A DNA stretch of 64,000 bases. Source: Phycicoccus jejuensis. GTDB lineage: Bacteria; Actinomycetota; Actinomycetes; Actinomycetales; Dermatophilaceae. Shown here in pieces: positions 23,967-32,441 of this stretch (position 1 is its first letter; the number at the start of each line of letters is the position of its first letter). The notes under the pieces were generated by a model. That model made no database searches. It saw only the letters and a list, made by a program, of their open reading frames with translations, and was not told the DNA's origin. The DNA is taken from positions 124,001 through 188,000 of the forward strand of contig NZ_JOEE01000001.1 of NCBI RefSeq assembly GCF_000720925.1. The letters are read 5' to 3'. Both the position numbers and the translations under genes were made by a program.

Positions 23967-26900
23967 TCAGCCGGAGAGGAGGCCGCGGAGGTCGTCGGCG
24001 GTGAGGGCCCGGCTCATCGCGCCGCCCTCGTCGACGACCCGCGTGAAGAGGTCGCGCTTGCGCTCCTGGAGCGCGACGACCTTCTCCTCGACGGTGCCGC
24101 GCGAGACCAGCCGGTAGACGTTGACCGGCCGGGTCTGGCCGATGCGGTGCGCGCGGTCGATGGCCTGCGCCTCGGCAGCCGGGTTCCACCACGGGTCCAG
24201 GACGAAGACGTAGTCGGCCTCGGTGAGCGTCAGACCGAACCCGCCGGCCTTGAGCGAGATGAGGAACACCGGTGCGTCGCCGTCGCGGAAGGCGGCGATC
24301 CGGTCGGCGCGGTCGCGGGTGCGGCCGTCGAGGTACTCGTAGGCGATGCCCTCGGCCTCCAGCCGGCGCCGGACGATCGCGAGGAAGCCGGTGAACTGCG
24401 AGAACACCAGCGCCCGGTGGCCCTCGCCGGCGAGCTCGGTGACGTGCTCGACGAGCGTGTCGACCTTGGCGGACTCGGCGAGGCCGGCGTACTCCTCGTC
24501 GACGAGCGAGGGGTCGAGCGACATCTGCCGCAGCGCGGTGAGGGCGCGCAGCACCGCCATCCGGTTGCCGTCGAGGTCGTCGATGAGGCCGAGCAGGCGC
24601 TGGCGCTCGCGCTGGAGGTGCCGGTCGTAGACGGCACGGTGGCGCGGGTGGAGGTCGACGGTGAGGACCTGCTCCTGCTTGGGCGGCAGCTCGCGGGCCA
24701 CGGCCTCCTTGGTGCGCCGCAGCATGAGCGGGCGCACGCGGCGGCGCAGCAGGGCCAGGCGCTCGGTGTCGCCGTCGCGCTCGATGGGGGTGGCCCACTG
24801 CTCCTTGAACGCCCCCGGCCGCGGGTGCAGCCCGGGCGCGACGATCGACAGCAGGGACCACAGGTCCATCAGCGAGTTCTCGAGCGGGGTGCCGGTGATG
24901 GCGAACTTCGCCCGCGCGCTGAGCCGCCGCACCGCCTGGTAGGTCTTCGCCTGGTGGTTCTTGACGAACTGCGCCTCGTCGAGGACGACCGCCGACCACT
25001 CGCGCGAGCGCCATGACTCGCCGTCGATGCGCGCGACGGTGTACGAGGTGATGACGACCTGCGCGTCCCCGACGGCCGCCGCGAGCGAGCGCCCGTCCTT
25101 GCCGCGGGTGCGGTCGACGACGACGGTCCGCAACGACGGCGCGAAGCGCGCGGCCTCGCCGGCCCACGTCGAGAGCACCGACGTCGGCGCGACGACGAGC
25201 ACGGGGTGCTCGAGCTCGCCGCGCTCGTGGGCCCGCAGGACGAGCGCGAGCATCTGCATCGTCTTGCCGAGGCCCATGTCGTCGGCGAGGACGCCGCCGA
25301 GACCGCAGTCCCACAGCAGCGACAGCCAGCGGAAGCCGTCGACCTGGTACGGGCGCAGCGTCGCCCGGAGGGCCGCCGGCACCTCGGCCGGCTCGACGCC
25401 CTCGCCGTCGACGAGGCGGCCGACGGTGCGTCGCCAGCGTTCGCTCTGCTCGTCGACGACCCCGAGCGCCGCGAGCTCCTCCCACAGGCCGACGTGCACC
25501 GCCGAGATGCGCAGCGGGTCGGTCGGCCTGTCCTGCAACGAGCGGGCCTCGTCGACGAGCCGGCGCAGCGTCTCGAGCTCGGGGCGGGCGAGCGAGAACC
25601 ACGTGCCGGAGTCGAGGATGAGGTGCTCGTGGCCGCGGGCGATCGCCTCGATGAGGGGCGCGAGCGGGACGTCCTCGCCGGCGACCGTGACCGAGATGTC
25701 GAGGTCGAACCAGTCGGTGGAGGCGCCACCACCACCGCCGCCCGGGCCGTCGCTCGTCGACACCTGGATGAGCGGCGCCTCGTCGACCTCGGTGTACTCG
25801 GCGACCTCGCCGTGCACCTCGACGTCGAGGAACGGCAGCTCCTCGAGCACCGGCAGCAGGCGGCTGAACGCGATCGTCGTGAACGCGTGCAGGCGCAGCT
25901 CGGGGACCAGGCGCGGGTGCTGCGCGACGACCTGCCAGAGGACGTCGAGGTCGGCGACCTCCGGGACGGCGCGCAGCTCGTCGACGAGCCGGCGCTCGGC
26001 GCCGTGGTCGCGCATCGGGTCGGGCTCGTCGGAGCCGAGCGGGACGTGCACGCCGGTCGGGCCGCCGTAGCGGTAGCCCCAGCGCAGGTGGGTGCGGTGC
26101 CCGGGCTCGACGGTGACGTCGAGGGCCAGGCGCGGCGGCACGGCGTCCGGCAGGTCGAGCTCGTCGGAGAGGCTGCGGACCCGGGCCTTGCGCCGCAGCG
26201 CCGGGAGGTGCGTGACGGTGAAGCGGGCCCAGTCGGCCTCGGGGACGTCGACGACGCCGAGGTCGAGCAGGCGCTGGCGGGAGCCGTCGAGCGGCTCGGT
26301 CAGCGCGCCGAGGACGAGGGTGCCGTCGTCGCGCAGCCAGAAGCCGGTGGCCGGCGAGCCGACGAGGTGGGTGTCGGTGCCGGGCTCGACGGGCAGGTCG
26401 AGACGCGGGTGCAGCGTGGCGCCGTCGGCGGTGCGCTCGATGTCGACGACGAGCTCGGCGGGGTCGGAGGCGAAGGCGACGTGCCCCTCGCCGGTGAGGT
26501 CGGTGAGCAGCCGGACACCGGCGCGGTCGGCCGAGCGCAGCAGCGACACCCAGCCGCTGCCGAGGTGGTCGAGGAGGATGGCGTCCGGCATCCGGCCGTA
26601 GCCATAGGCCCGGACCGAGCGGCGGTGCGCGTCGGCGATGGCGGTGAGCGCGTCGACGTGGTCGTCGGAGTAGGTGACCCGGCCGTAGCCGTAGTAGCCG
26701 CCGGCGAAGCTCTCCCAGGAGACGCCCGTGCGGATCCAGGCGCCGCGCACGCCCGGGACGACCGGGCGCAGCCGCAGCGGGGCGCGCCCGGTGTCGTCGG
26801 CGACGCGGGCCCGTCCACCGGCGGGCGCCGCGTCCTCGATGAGCAGGCCGACAGGGGTGACGTGCCGGGGGACGTCGTCGGTGAGGACGCCGCCGAGCGC

Positions 26901-27275
26901 ACGCTCCCACGCGGGCCGGGGCTCGTCGCCGGGGGCGGCAGGGGTGGGGTCGAGCTCGCGGACGCGGGCGGCGACCGCGACCGCGTGCTTGCAGTCGCTG
27001 GCGACGGGGCACGAGCACTCGCTGTGCCAGCGCCGCACGGAGCGGGTGCCGACCGACTCGCCGGGCCGCAGCGCGACCTCGGTCGTGTACGTCTCGCCCC
27101 GGCTGCCGCCGACCCATCCGGTGGCGTGGGCGCCGTCGGAGGAGACGTGGACGTCGACGACGCGGCCCTCGCGCGCGTACGCGAGCCCGCGCGCGACGGT
27201 GACGGTGCCGCAGACGTCGCCGAGCTCGCGGTTGGTCAGCTCGGCGAGCCGTTCGGCGGTGACGACCCGGGCCAC
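23967..27275 (-). CDS. SWIM zinc-finger SNF2-family helicase
   Basis: This 1102-residue protein has a SWIM zinc finger C87-x-C89-x5-C95-x-H97, a long middle region with a glycine run, and then a SNF2/RapA ATPase. The ATPase carries DDMGLGKTMQML (Walker A), VLDEAQFVKN (DEAQ box), ITGTPLEN and a helicase C-terminal half with FSQFTGFL and the RAHRIGQTRPV motif. It is a double-strand DNA translocase, likely for remodelling nucleoprotein or RNA polymerase, in the cytoplasm. The GTG start follows GGGAGGAGGG. No restriction, methylase or other defence gene is beside it, so a housekeeping role is likelier than a DISARM-type system. Confidence 0.9.
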   Translation of the reverse strand: MARVVTAERLAELTNRELGDVCGTVTVARGLAYAREGRVVDVHVSSDGAHATGWVGGSRGETYTTEVALRPGESVGTRSVRRWHSECSCPVASDCKHAVAVAARVRELDPTPAAPGDEPRPAWERALGGVLTDDVPRHVTPVGLLIEDAAPAGGRARVADDTGRAPLRLRPVVPGVRGAWIRTGVSWESFAGGYYGYGRVTYSDDHVDALTAIADAHRRSVRAYGYGRMPDAILLDHLGSGWVSLLRSADRAGVRLLTDLTGEGHVAFASDPAELVVDIERTADGATLHPRLDLPVEPGTDTHLVGSPATGFWLRDDGTLVLGALTEPLDGSRQRLLDLGVVDVPEADWARFTVTHLPALRRKARVRSLSDELDLPDAVPPRLALDVTVEPGHRTHLRWGYRYGGPTGVHVPLGSDEPDPMRDHGAERRLVDELRAVPEVADLDVLWQVVAQHPRLVPELRLHAFTTIAFSRLLPVLEELPFLDVEVHGEVAEYTEVDEAPLIQVSTSDGPGGGGGGASTDWFDLDISVTVAGEDVPLAPLIEAIARGHEHLILDSGTWFSLARPELETLRRLVDEARSLQDRPTDPLRISAVHVGLWEELAALGVVDEQSERWRRTVGRLVDGEGVEPAEVPAALRATLRPYQVDGFRWLSLLWDCGLGGVLADDMGLGKTMQMLALVLRAHERGELEHPVLVVAPTSVLSTWAGEAARFAPSLRTVVVDRTRGKDGRSLAAAVGDAQVVITSYTVARIDGESWRSREWSAVVLDEAQFVKNHQAKTYQAVRRLSARAKFAITGTPLENSLMDLWSLLSIVAPGLHPRPGAFKEQWATPIERDGDTERLALLRRRVRPLMLRRTKEAVARELPPKQEQVLTVDLHPRHRAVYDRHLQRERQRLLGLIDDLDGNRMAVLRALTALRQMSLDPSLVDEEYAGLAESAKVDTLVEHVTELAGEGHRALVFSQFTGFLAIVRRRLEAEGIAYEYLDGRTRDRADRIAAFRDGDAPVFLISLKAGGFGLTLTEADYVFVLDPWWNPAAEAQAIDRAHRIGQTRPVNVYRLVSRGTVEEKVVALQERKRDLFTRVVDEGGAMSRALTADDLRGLLSG

Positions 27276-27377
27276 GGGCACCCTCCTCCCACGGGAACGG
27301 TCCGTCCCCTGGCGCGACGGACCCGAACACCCCACCGTACGTCGGCGGACCGACATCCGCCGACTCCGTCCACAGGG

Positions 27378-28742
27378 TCAGGCCGGTCGGTCGGGGAGGT
27401 CCAGGACGAACGTCGTGCCCACCCCCGGCGTCGACGCGACCGACACCGCGCCGCCGTGCGCGCGCGCCACGGCGTCGACGACGGCGAGCCCGAGCCCGGA
27501 CCCCCCGCTGCCGGAGCTGCGGGAGCGGTCGACCCGGTAGAACCGCTCGAGCAGGTGCGGCAGGTGCTCGGCGGGGATGCCGGGCCCCGCGTCCGAGACC
27601 TCGATGCGCACCCACCCCGGCACGGTGTGCAGCCGCAGCGCGACGGGGGTGCCCGCCGGCGTGTGCCGGACGGCGTTCGACGTCAGCCCGACCACGGCCT
27701 GGGTGACGCGGTCGTGGTCGGCGTCGATGACGAGCGAGGCGGGTGCTTCGAGGGTGACGACGCGGTCCGGCGCGACGACCCGCAGGTCCGAGGCGACGTC
27801 GCGCAGCACGGCCGCGAGGTCGACCGCCTCGCGTCGGAGCGCGTCCGGCGACTCGAGCCCGGTGAGGTCGAGCAGGCCGTCGACGAGCCGGCGCATCCGG
27901 CCGGCCTCGTCGCCGATGCGCCGCATCGCGTCGTCGACCTCGGCGCGGCCTGCCGTGTCGAGCGGGCCGGCCGGGCGGGCGGCGTGCAGCGCGGCGTAGC
28001 CCCCGACGGTCGTCAGCGGGGTGCGCAGCTCGTGCGAGGCGTCGGCGACGAAGCGGCGCATCCGCTCGTTGGTGGCCGTCGTCGTGTCGATCATCGTGTT
28101 GAGCGCCTCGCCGAGCCGGGCGGCCTCGGTGCCGGGCGGCCCCGGCGGGACGCGGCGGGCGGTGTCGCCGGCGGTGATGGCGCCGGCGGCCTCGGTCATC
28201 GCGGCGATGGGCCGCAGCCCGAGCCGGTCGACCCACCAGAGCAGCAGGCCGACGAGCACCGCCGCGACGAGGCCGGTCAGCCCGAGCGTGACGGCGAGGC
28301 GGCGCGTCGCGACGTCGGCCGGCGTGGTCGGCACGGCGATGACGGCCTGCGCGCGGCCGTTGGGCAGCGTCACCGTCACCACGCGCACGCGCTGGGCGGT
28401 GCCGGCCTCCGTCGCGCGGCCCTCGGGCGTGGGCACCTGCTCGCCGGGGCCGAGCGCGGGGACGAGGTCGGGGTCGTCCTGGGGCGCGAGCACGGTGGTG
28501 AGGCGGCCGTCGGCGGTCATCCGGCCGACGTAGACGTCGCTGAGGGCCGCGGTCGCGACGGCTCCCTCGGCGCGCTGCGACGCGAGGAGGACGGCACGGG
28601 GGTTCTGCGCGAGGGCCGCGATCTCGGCGTCGAGCCGCCCGACGAGGAAGGCGCGCTGCACGACGACGACCGCGCTCCCGGCGACGACCGCGACGACCGC
28701 CAGCACGGCCGCGGCGACGAGCAGCCGGCGGCGCAGCGTCAT
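27378..28742 (-). CDS. Sensor histidine kinase
   Basis: This 454-residue membrane kinase has a first helix near residues 8-28, an extracytoplasmic segment of about 130 residues, and a second helix near 160-185. A HAMP domain follows, then the phosphoacceptor box VADASHELRTPLTTVGGY, the N box GLTSNAVRHTP, and the G boxes DAGPGIP and GSGLGLAVVD. The ATG overlaps the response-regulator stop by one base (TGATG), so the pair is coupled. Signal unknown. Architecture resembles CseC/MprB-type envelope sensors, but I cannot assign one. Confidence 0.9.
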   Translation of the reverse strand: MTLRRRLLVAAAVLAVVAVVAGSAVVVVQRAFLVGRLDAEIAALAQNPRAVLLASQRAEGAVATAALSDVYVGRMTADGRLTTVLAPQDDPDLVPALGPGEQVPTPEGRATEAGTAQRVRVVTVTLPNGRAQAVIAVPTTPADVATRRLAVTLGLTGLVAAVLVGLLLWWVDRLGLRPIAAMTEAAGAITAGDTARRVPPGPPGTEAARLGEALNTMIDTTTATNERMRRFVADASHELRTPLTTVGGYAALHAARPAGPLDTAGRAEVDDAMRRIGDEAGRMRRLVDGLLDLTGLESPDALRREAVDLAAVLRDVASDLRVVAPDRVVTLEAPASLVIDADHDRVTQAVVGLTSNAVRHTPAGTPVALRLHTVPGWVRIEVSDAGPGIPAEHLPHLLERFYRVDRSRSSGSGGSGLGLAVVDAVARAHGGAVSVASTPGVGTTFVLDLPDRPA

Positions 28743-29435
28743 CAGGGCTCCCGGACGGTGTAGCCGACCCCGCGGACGGTGTGCAGGAGCTTGGGCTCGA
28801 CGGTGTCGACCTTCTTGCGCAGCGTCGAGACGAAGGACTCGATGATGGCGCTCTCGCCCGCGAAGTCGTACTGCCACACGTGGTCGAGGATCTGCGCCCG
28901 GGTGACGACCCGGCCGGCGTTGACGAGCAGGAGCCGCAGCAGGCTGAACTTGGTCGCCGTGAGGTGGACCTCGGTGTCGCCGCGCCACACCCGGTGCTGG
29001 TCCTCGTCGAGCACGAGGTCGTGGACGCGGTGGCGCGCGCTCGGGGCGGCCGCCGTGCCGGCGCGGCGCAGCGCGACGTGGACGCGGGCCACGAGCTCCT
29101 CGAGGGCGAACGGCTTGGTCACGTAGTCGTCGCCGCCGCTCGTCAGGCCGCGCACCCGGTCGGCGGTGTCGCTGCGGGCGGTGAGGAAGAGGACCGGGGT
29201 CGTGCTGCCCGTCGCGCGCAGCCGCCGCAGCACCTCGAAGCCGTCGAGGTCGGGGAGCATCACGTCGAGGACGACGACGTCGGGGCTGGTGCGGGCGGCC
29301 GCGGCCAGCGCCTCCTCGCCGCTCGCCGCGGCGGTCACGTCCATCCCGGCCAGGCGCAGGGCCGAGGTGACGAGGTAGGCGATGTTCTCCTCGTCGTCGA
29401 CGACGAGGACGCGCGGGGCGGGGGTGGTGTCGGCC
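28742..29435 (-). CDS. OmpR-family response regulator
   Basis: This protein of about 230 residues has a receiver domain with the phospho-acceptor Asp in VVVLDVMLPDLDG and Lys in VTKPFALEEL, and a winged-helix DNA-binding domain ending in LLHTVRGVGYTVREP. It partners the histidine kinase that follows. I start at the GTG at 29435, immediately before ADTTPAPRVLVVDDE; in-frame GTG codons up to 29467 are possible. The upstream gap carries a nested palindrome. Confidence 0.9.
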
Positions 29436-29481
29436 ACGGGGCCCACGGTCCCACGGTGGGGTCGCACCCGTCTGGAGGAAA

Positions 29482-29630
29482 CCTCGGGACTTCCTGAAGA
29501 CGCTCGTCCCTCGCCCCCTCCCCGACTTCTTGCTAGTTCCGCCGCTCGACACGCCCTGCCGCGGCGGGTCGAGCGGCGGAACTCGCAATCAGTGCGGTGC
29601 GCGCGGTGTGGTCTTCAGGAAGTCGCGAGG
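29482..29630. repeat. Nested inverted-repeat element of about 149 bp
   Basis: Outer arms of 20 bp (CCTCGGGACTTCCTGAAGAC at 29482-29501 and its complement with one mismatch at 29611-29630) enclose an inner hairpin at 29530-29588. The inner arms are CCGCCGCTCGAC and GTCGAGCGGCGG. The inner hairpin shares CTCGACACGCC and GAACTCGCAA with the hairpin at 34607-34667. The element has no gene and fills most of the 276-bp gap between the regulator and the secreted protein. It resembles a miniature inverted-repeat element, but no target-site duplication was found. Confidence 0.75.
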
Positions 29631-29711
29631 TCGGCCTGCGGTGGCCGCGAGGGTCGGCACGCATCGTCGTCGTCACCGTCAGCACAGGACCCATCCCGCA
29701 AGGAGCCCCCG

Positions 29712-30263
29712 ATGCCCGCCCTCCGCACCTCCCTCGTCGCGCTCGTCGTCGGCGGCGCCGCCGTGACGACCGGTGTCGTCGCGACGACCGCCGCTTCTGC
29801 CGCCCCCGCCCCGGTGGCCGCCGTCGATGCCGTCAGCGTCGCGAGCTCCGACGACGCCGGACCGCAGGCCCGCCTCCACCCGGGCCGTGCGTGGTGGAAG
29901 AAGCTGAGCGACACCCAGCGCCAGTGCCTCGAGGACGCGAAGGTCAGCCGACCGGTCGGTCCGCTCGACGACGCCGAGAAGGCCGCGCTGCGCGAGCAGG
30001 TGACCGCGGCCGCGCAGACGTGCGGCGTCGAGCTGCCCTTCCCGAAGGCGCGCGCCTTCTGGGACGGCCTGAGCGACACCCAGAAGCAGTGCCTCGACGA
30101 CGCGAAGGTCACCCGCCCCTGGGGGCCGATGACGAAGGAGCAGCGTCGCGCCGTCCGGTCCGACCTGCGCGCGGCCGCGGAGAAGTGCGGCGTCGAGCTG
30201 CCCCAGAAGCCGGCCAACCGTGCGCCGGCCTCCTCTCCCACCCCGGCGCCGTCGGCCTCCTGA
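29712..30263 (+). CDS. Secreted two-repeat hypothetical protein
   Basis: This 183-residue protein starts with a signal-type segment (basic residue, hydrophobic stretch, ASA sites near residues 27-30). It then has two copies of a module of about 50 residues: W..LSDTQ(R/K)QCL(E/D)DAKV.RP.GP, an amphipathic helix, then T/EKCGVELP. Each module has two cysteines that may pair. A short Pro/Ala/Ser tail ends the protein. I do not recognise the family. The ATG follows GCAAGGAG. It is monocistronic and ends before a perfect inverted repeat. Confidence 0.8.
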   Translation: MPALRTSLVALVVGGAAVTTGVVATTAASAAPAPVAAVDAVSVASSDDAGPQARLHPGRAWWKKLSDTQRQCLEDAKVSRPVGPLDDAEKAALREQVTAAAQTCGVELPFPKARAFWDGLSDTQKQCLDDAKVTRPWGPMTKEQRRAVRSDLRAAAEKCGVELPQKPANRAPASSPTPAPSAS

Positions 30264-30269
30264 CGCACG

Positions 30270-30329
30270 GCGCGGGCTACACCGCAGTCACTGTCGCCAC
30301 AACGACACGTACTGCGGTGTAGCCCGCGC
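30270..30329. repeat. Perfect 19-bp inverted repeat with 22-nt loop
   Basis: GCGCGGGCTACACCGCAGT at 30270-30288 pairs with 30311-30329 without mismatch. It lies between two genes that converge here and may stop transcription from both sides. The loop is unusually long for a terminator. Confidence 0.8.
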
Positions 30330-30344
30330 TGCGAGCCCTCGGGG

Positions 30345-31721
30345 TCAGGCCGTGACGTGGGCGTCCGCGACGGCGAGGGCGCGGTCGAGGATGTCGAGGC
30401 CCTCGGTGAGCTCCTCGGCGGTCGTCGTGCACGGCGGCACGACGTGCAGCCGGTTGAAGTGCGTCATCGGCCACAGGCCCTCGGCCTTGCACGCGGCCAT
30501 CAGCTCGCCCATCGGCTTCGCCGCCTCGCCCGAGGCGTTGTAGGGCACGAGCGCCTCGTTCGTCGTCGCGTCCTTGACGAGGTCGAGCGCCCAGAACATC
30601 CCGAGGCCGCGGACCTCGCCGACCGAGGGGTGCGCGGCGCGGATCTCCTCCAGGCGCGGCCCGATGACGGTGTCGGCCATCTTCCGGACGTGCTCGAGGA
30701 TGCCCTCCTCCTCGAAGATCCGCATCGACGCGACGGCCGAGGCGCAGGCCAGCGGGTGGCCCGAGTAGGTGAGGCCGCCGGGGTAGGGGCGGTCGTCGAA
30801 CGTCGCCGCGACCTTGCTGGACATGACGACGCCACCGAGCGGCACGTAGCCGCTGTTGACGCCCTTCGCGAAGCAGATGAGGTCGGGCGCGAGGTCCCAG
30901 TGGTCGACGGCGAACCACTCGCCGCAGCGCCCGAAGCCGGCCATCACCTCGTCGGCGATCCAGAGGATGCCGAACTCGTCGCACAGCTCGCGGACGCCGG
31001 CGAGGTAGCCGTCCGGCGGCACGAGGATGCCGTTGGTGCCGACGACGGTCTCGAGCATGATCGCCGCGATCGTCTGCGGCCCCTCGACCATGATCGTGTC
31101 GCGCAGGTGCTGCAGCGCGCGCTCGCACTCCTGCTCCGGCGAGGTGGAGTGGAACGCCGACCGGAACGGGTACGGGCCCCAGAAGTGCACGAACCCCGGT
31201 GCACCCGGCTCGGAGCCCCAGCGGCGCGGCTCGCCGGTCGCGAGGATGGAGCCGCTCGTCGCGCCGTGGTAGCTGCGGTAGGTCGTGAGGATCTTGTGGC
31301 GGCCGGTGTGGATGCGCGCCATCCGCATCGCGTTCTCGGTGGCCTCCGCGCCGCCGTTGGTGAAGAACACCTTGTCGAGGCCCTCGGGGGCGCGCTCGGC
31401 GATCATCCGCGCAGCCTCGGAGCGGGACTCGTCGGCGAAGCTCGGCGCGATGGTGCACTGCCGGGCCGCGGCCTCCTGGATGGCGGCGACGAGCTTCGGG
31501 TGCTGGTAGCCGATGTTGACGTTGACGAGCTGGCTCGAGAAGTCGAGGTAGCGCTTGCCCTCGAAGTCCCAGAAGTACGAGCCCGACGCGCCGGCGATCG
31601 GCAGCGGCGCGATCTGCGCCTGCGCGGACCACGAGTGGAAGACGTGCGCGCGGTCGTCGCGCGCGACCTGGGCGCCCTTCTCGCTGTCGGGCTGGACGTC
31701 GGGGGAGGCGAACTCGGTCAT
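30345..31721 (-). CDS. Class III PLP aminotransferase (omega-transaminase type)
   Basis: This 458-residue protein has the fold-type I class III signature LWIADEVMAGFGRCGEWF and the PLP lysine in CFAKGVNSGYVPLGG. The N-terminal region SGSYFWDFEGKRYLDFSSQL is typical. It transfers the terminal amino group from an amine or beta-amino acid to pyruvate or 2-oxoglutarate. It follows the lipocalin gene and the aldehyde dehydrogenase on the same strand (gaps of about 50-58 nt), which suggests breakdown of putrescine or a similar diamine. The ATG has a GAAAGG ribosome-binding site. Confidence 0.85.
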   Translation of the reverse strand: MTEFASPDVQPDSEKGAQVARDDRAHVFHSWSAQAQIAPLPIAGASGSYFWDFEGKRYLDFSSQLVNVNIGYQHPKLVAAIQEAAARQCTIAPSFADESRSEAARMIAERAPEGLDKVFFTNGGAEATENAMRMARIHTGRHKILTTYRSYHGATSGSILATGEPRRWGSEPGAPGFVHFWGPYPFRSAFHSTSPEQECERALQHLRDTIMVEGPQTIAAIMLETVVGTNGILVPPDGYLAGVRELCDEFGILWIADEVMAGFGRCGEWFAVDHWDLAPDLICFAKGVNSGYVPLGGVVMSSKVAATFDDRPYPGGLTYSGHPLACASAVASMRIFEEEGILEHVRKMADTVIGPRLEEIRAAHPSVGEVRGLGMFWALDLVKDATTNEALVPYNASGEAAKPMGELMAACKAEGLWPMTHFNRLHVVPPCTTTAEELTEGLDILDRALAVADAHVTA

Positions 31722-31771
31722 CGGGCGGCCTTTCGGGGTCGGGCGGAGGCGAACTGGTCGGGGTCGGTGCG

Positions 31772-32383
31772 TCAGGCGGTGGGGCGGTACGGACGTGTGG
31801 TGCGGGTGGTCCAGTCGGCGACGAGCAGCGGGTCGAGGTCGAAGCCCTGCTCCTCGGCCCAGGCGAGGTGCGCCCCGACCGCCGGTGAGCCCCAGGCGTG
31901 CTCGTCGCGGGCGAGCATCCAGAGGGCGGAGCGGTCGGGCGTGCCGACGAGCGCGGTGGAGTAGTCCTCGGCGAGGCGCATCACCCAGTAGTTGCCCTCG
32001 GACGACACCGGCACGAAGCGGACGAGGCCGCCGAAGCGCACCCGCAGCCGGTCCTTGCTCTCCTCGGCGCCCTCCGCCGGGGTGGCCGAGCCGTCGATCG
32101 AGTGCTCGAGCTCGTCGCCGCGGTGGCTCTCGTTGTGCACGCCGACCGAGCCGTCGTCACGCAGCGTGTACTCGGCGATGCTCACCGTCGCGTCGTCCTG
32201 GAAGGTCATCGGCAGGCGGGCGAGCTCGTACCAGCGGCCGGCGTACCGGGCGAGGTCGACGGACCCGGCCGTGGGCGGCGGCGGGCGGTCGTCGCCGCGG
32301 ACGAGGCCGACGACGCGGTCGACCGCGCCGGTGACGATGTTCGCGGCGGTGCGCAGGGGGTCGCCGGGCAGCAGCTCGCTCAT
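31772..32383 (-). CDS. Bacterial lipocalin
   Basis: This 203-residue protein has the lipocalin GxW motif in DLARYAGRWYELARLP and the strand pattern of Blc-type proteins, ending in a Tyr-Arg-Pro tail. There is no lipobox or signal peptide, unlike many Gram-negative Blc proteins, and about 40 residues precede the barrel. It probably binds a hydrophobic or haem-like ligand. It sits between the aldehyde dehydrogenase and transaminase genes, a place with no obvious functional tie. Confidence 0.8.
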   Translation of the reverse strand: MSELLPGDPLRTAANIVTGAVDRVVGLVRGDDRPPPPTAGSVDLARYAGRWYELARLPMTFQDDATVSIAEYTLRDDGSVGVHNESHRGDELEHSIDGSATPAEGAEESKDRLRVRFGGLVRFVPVSSEGNYWVMRLAEDYSTALVGTPDRSALWMLARDEHAWGSPAVGAHLAWAEEQGFDLDPLLVADWTTRTTRPYRPTA

Positions 32384-32441
32384 CCCCTCACGGTAGGCGA
32401 GGAGGCCCGGCGCGCGCCCGCCCGGAGCGGACGGCGCCACG

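Noticed and set aside
23967-27275. SNF2 helicase as part of an anti-phage system (DISARM-like)
   Set aside because: No methylase, DUF1998, nuclease or other defence gene is adjacent; the neighbours are fumC and a two-component system.
27378-29588. 736-codon fusion of kinase and upstream sequence
   Set aside because: The first half is the response-regulator gene read in another frame; the kinase starts at 28742.
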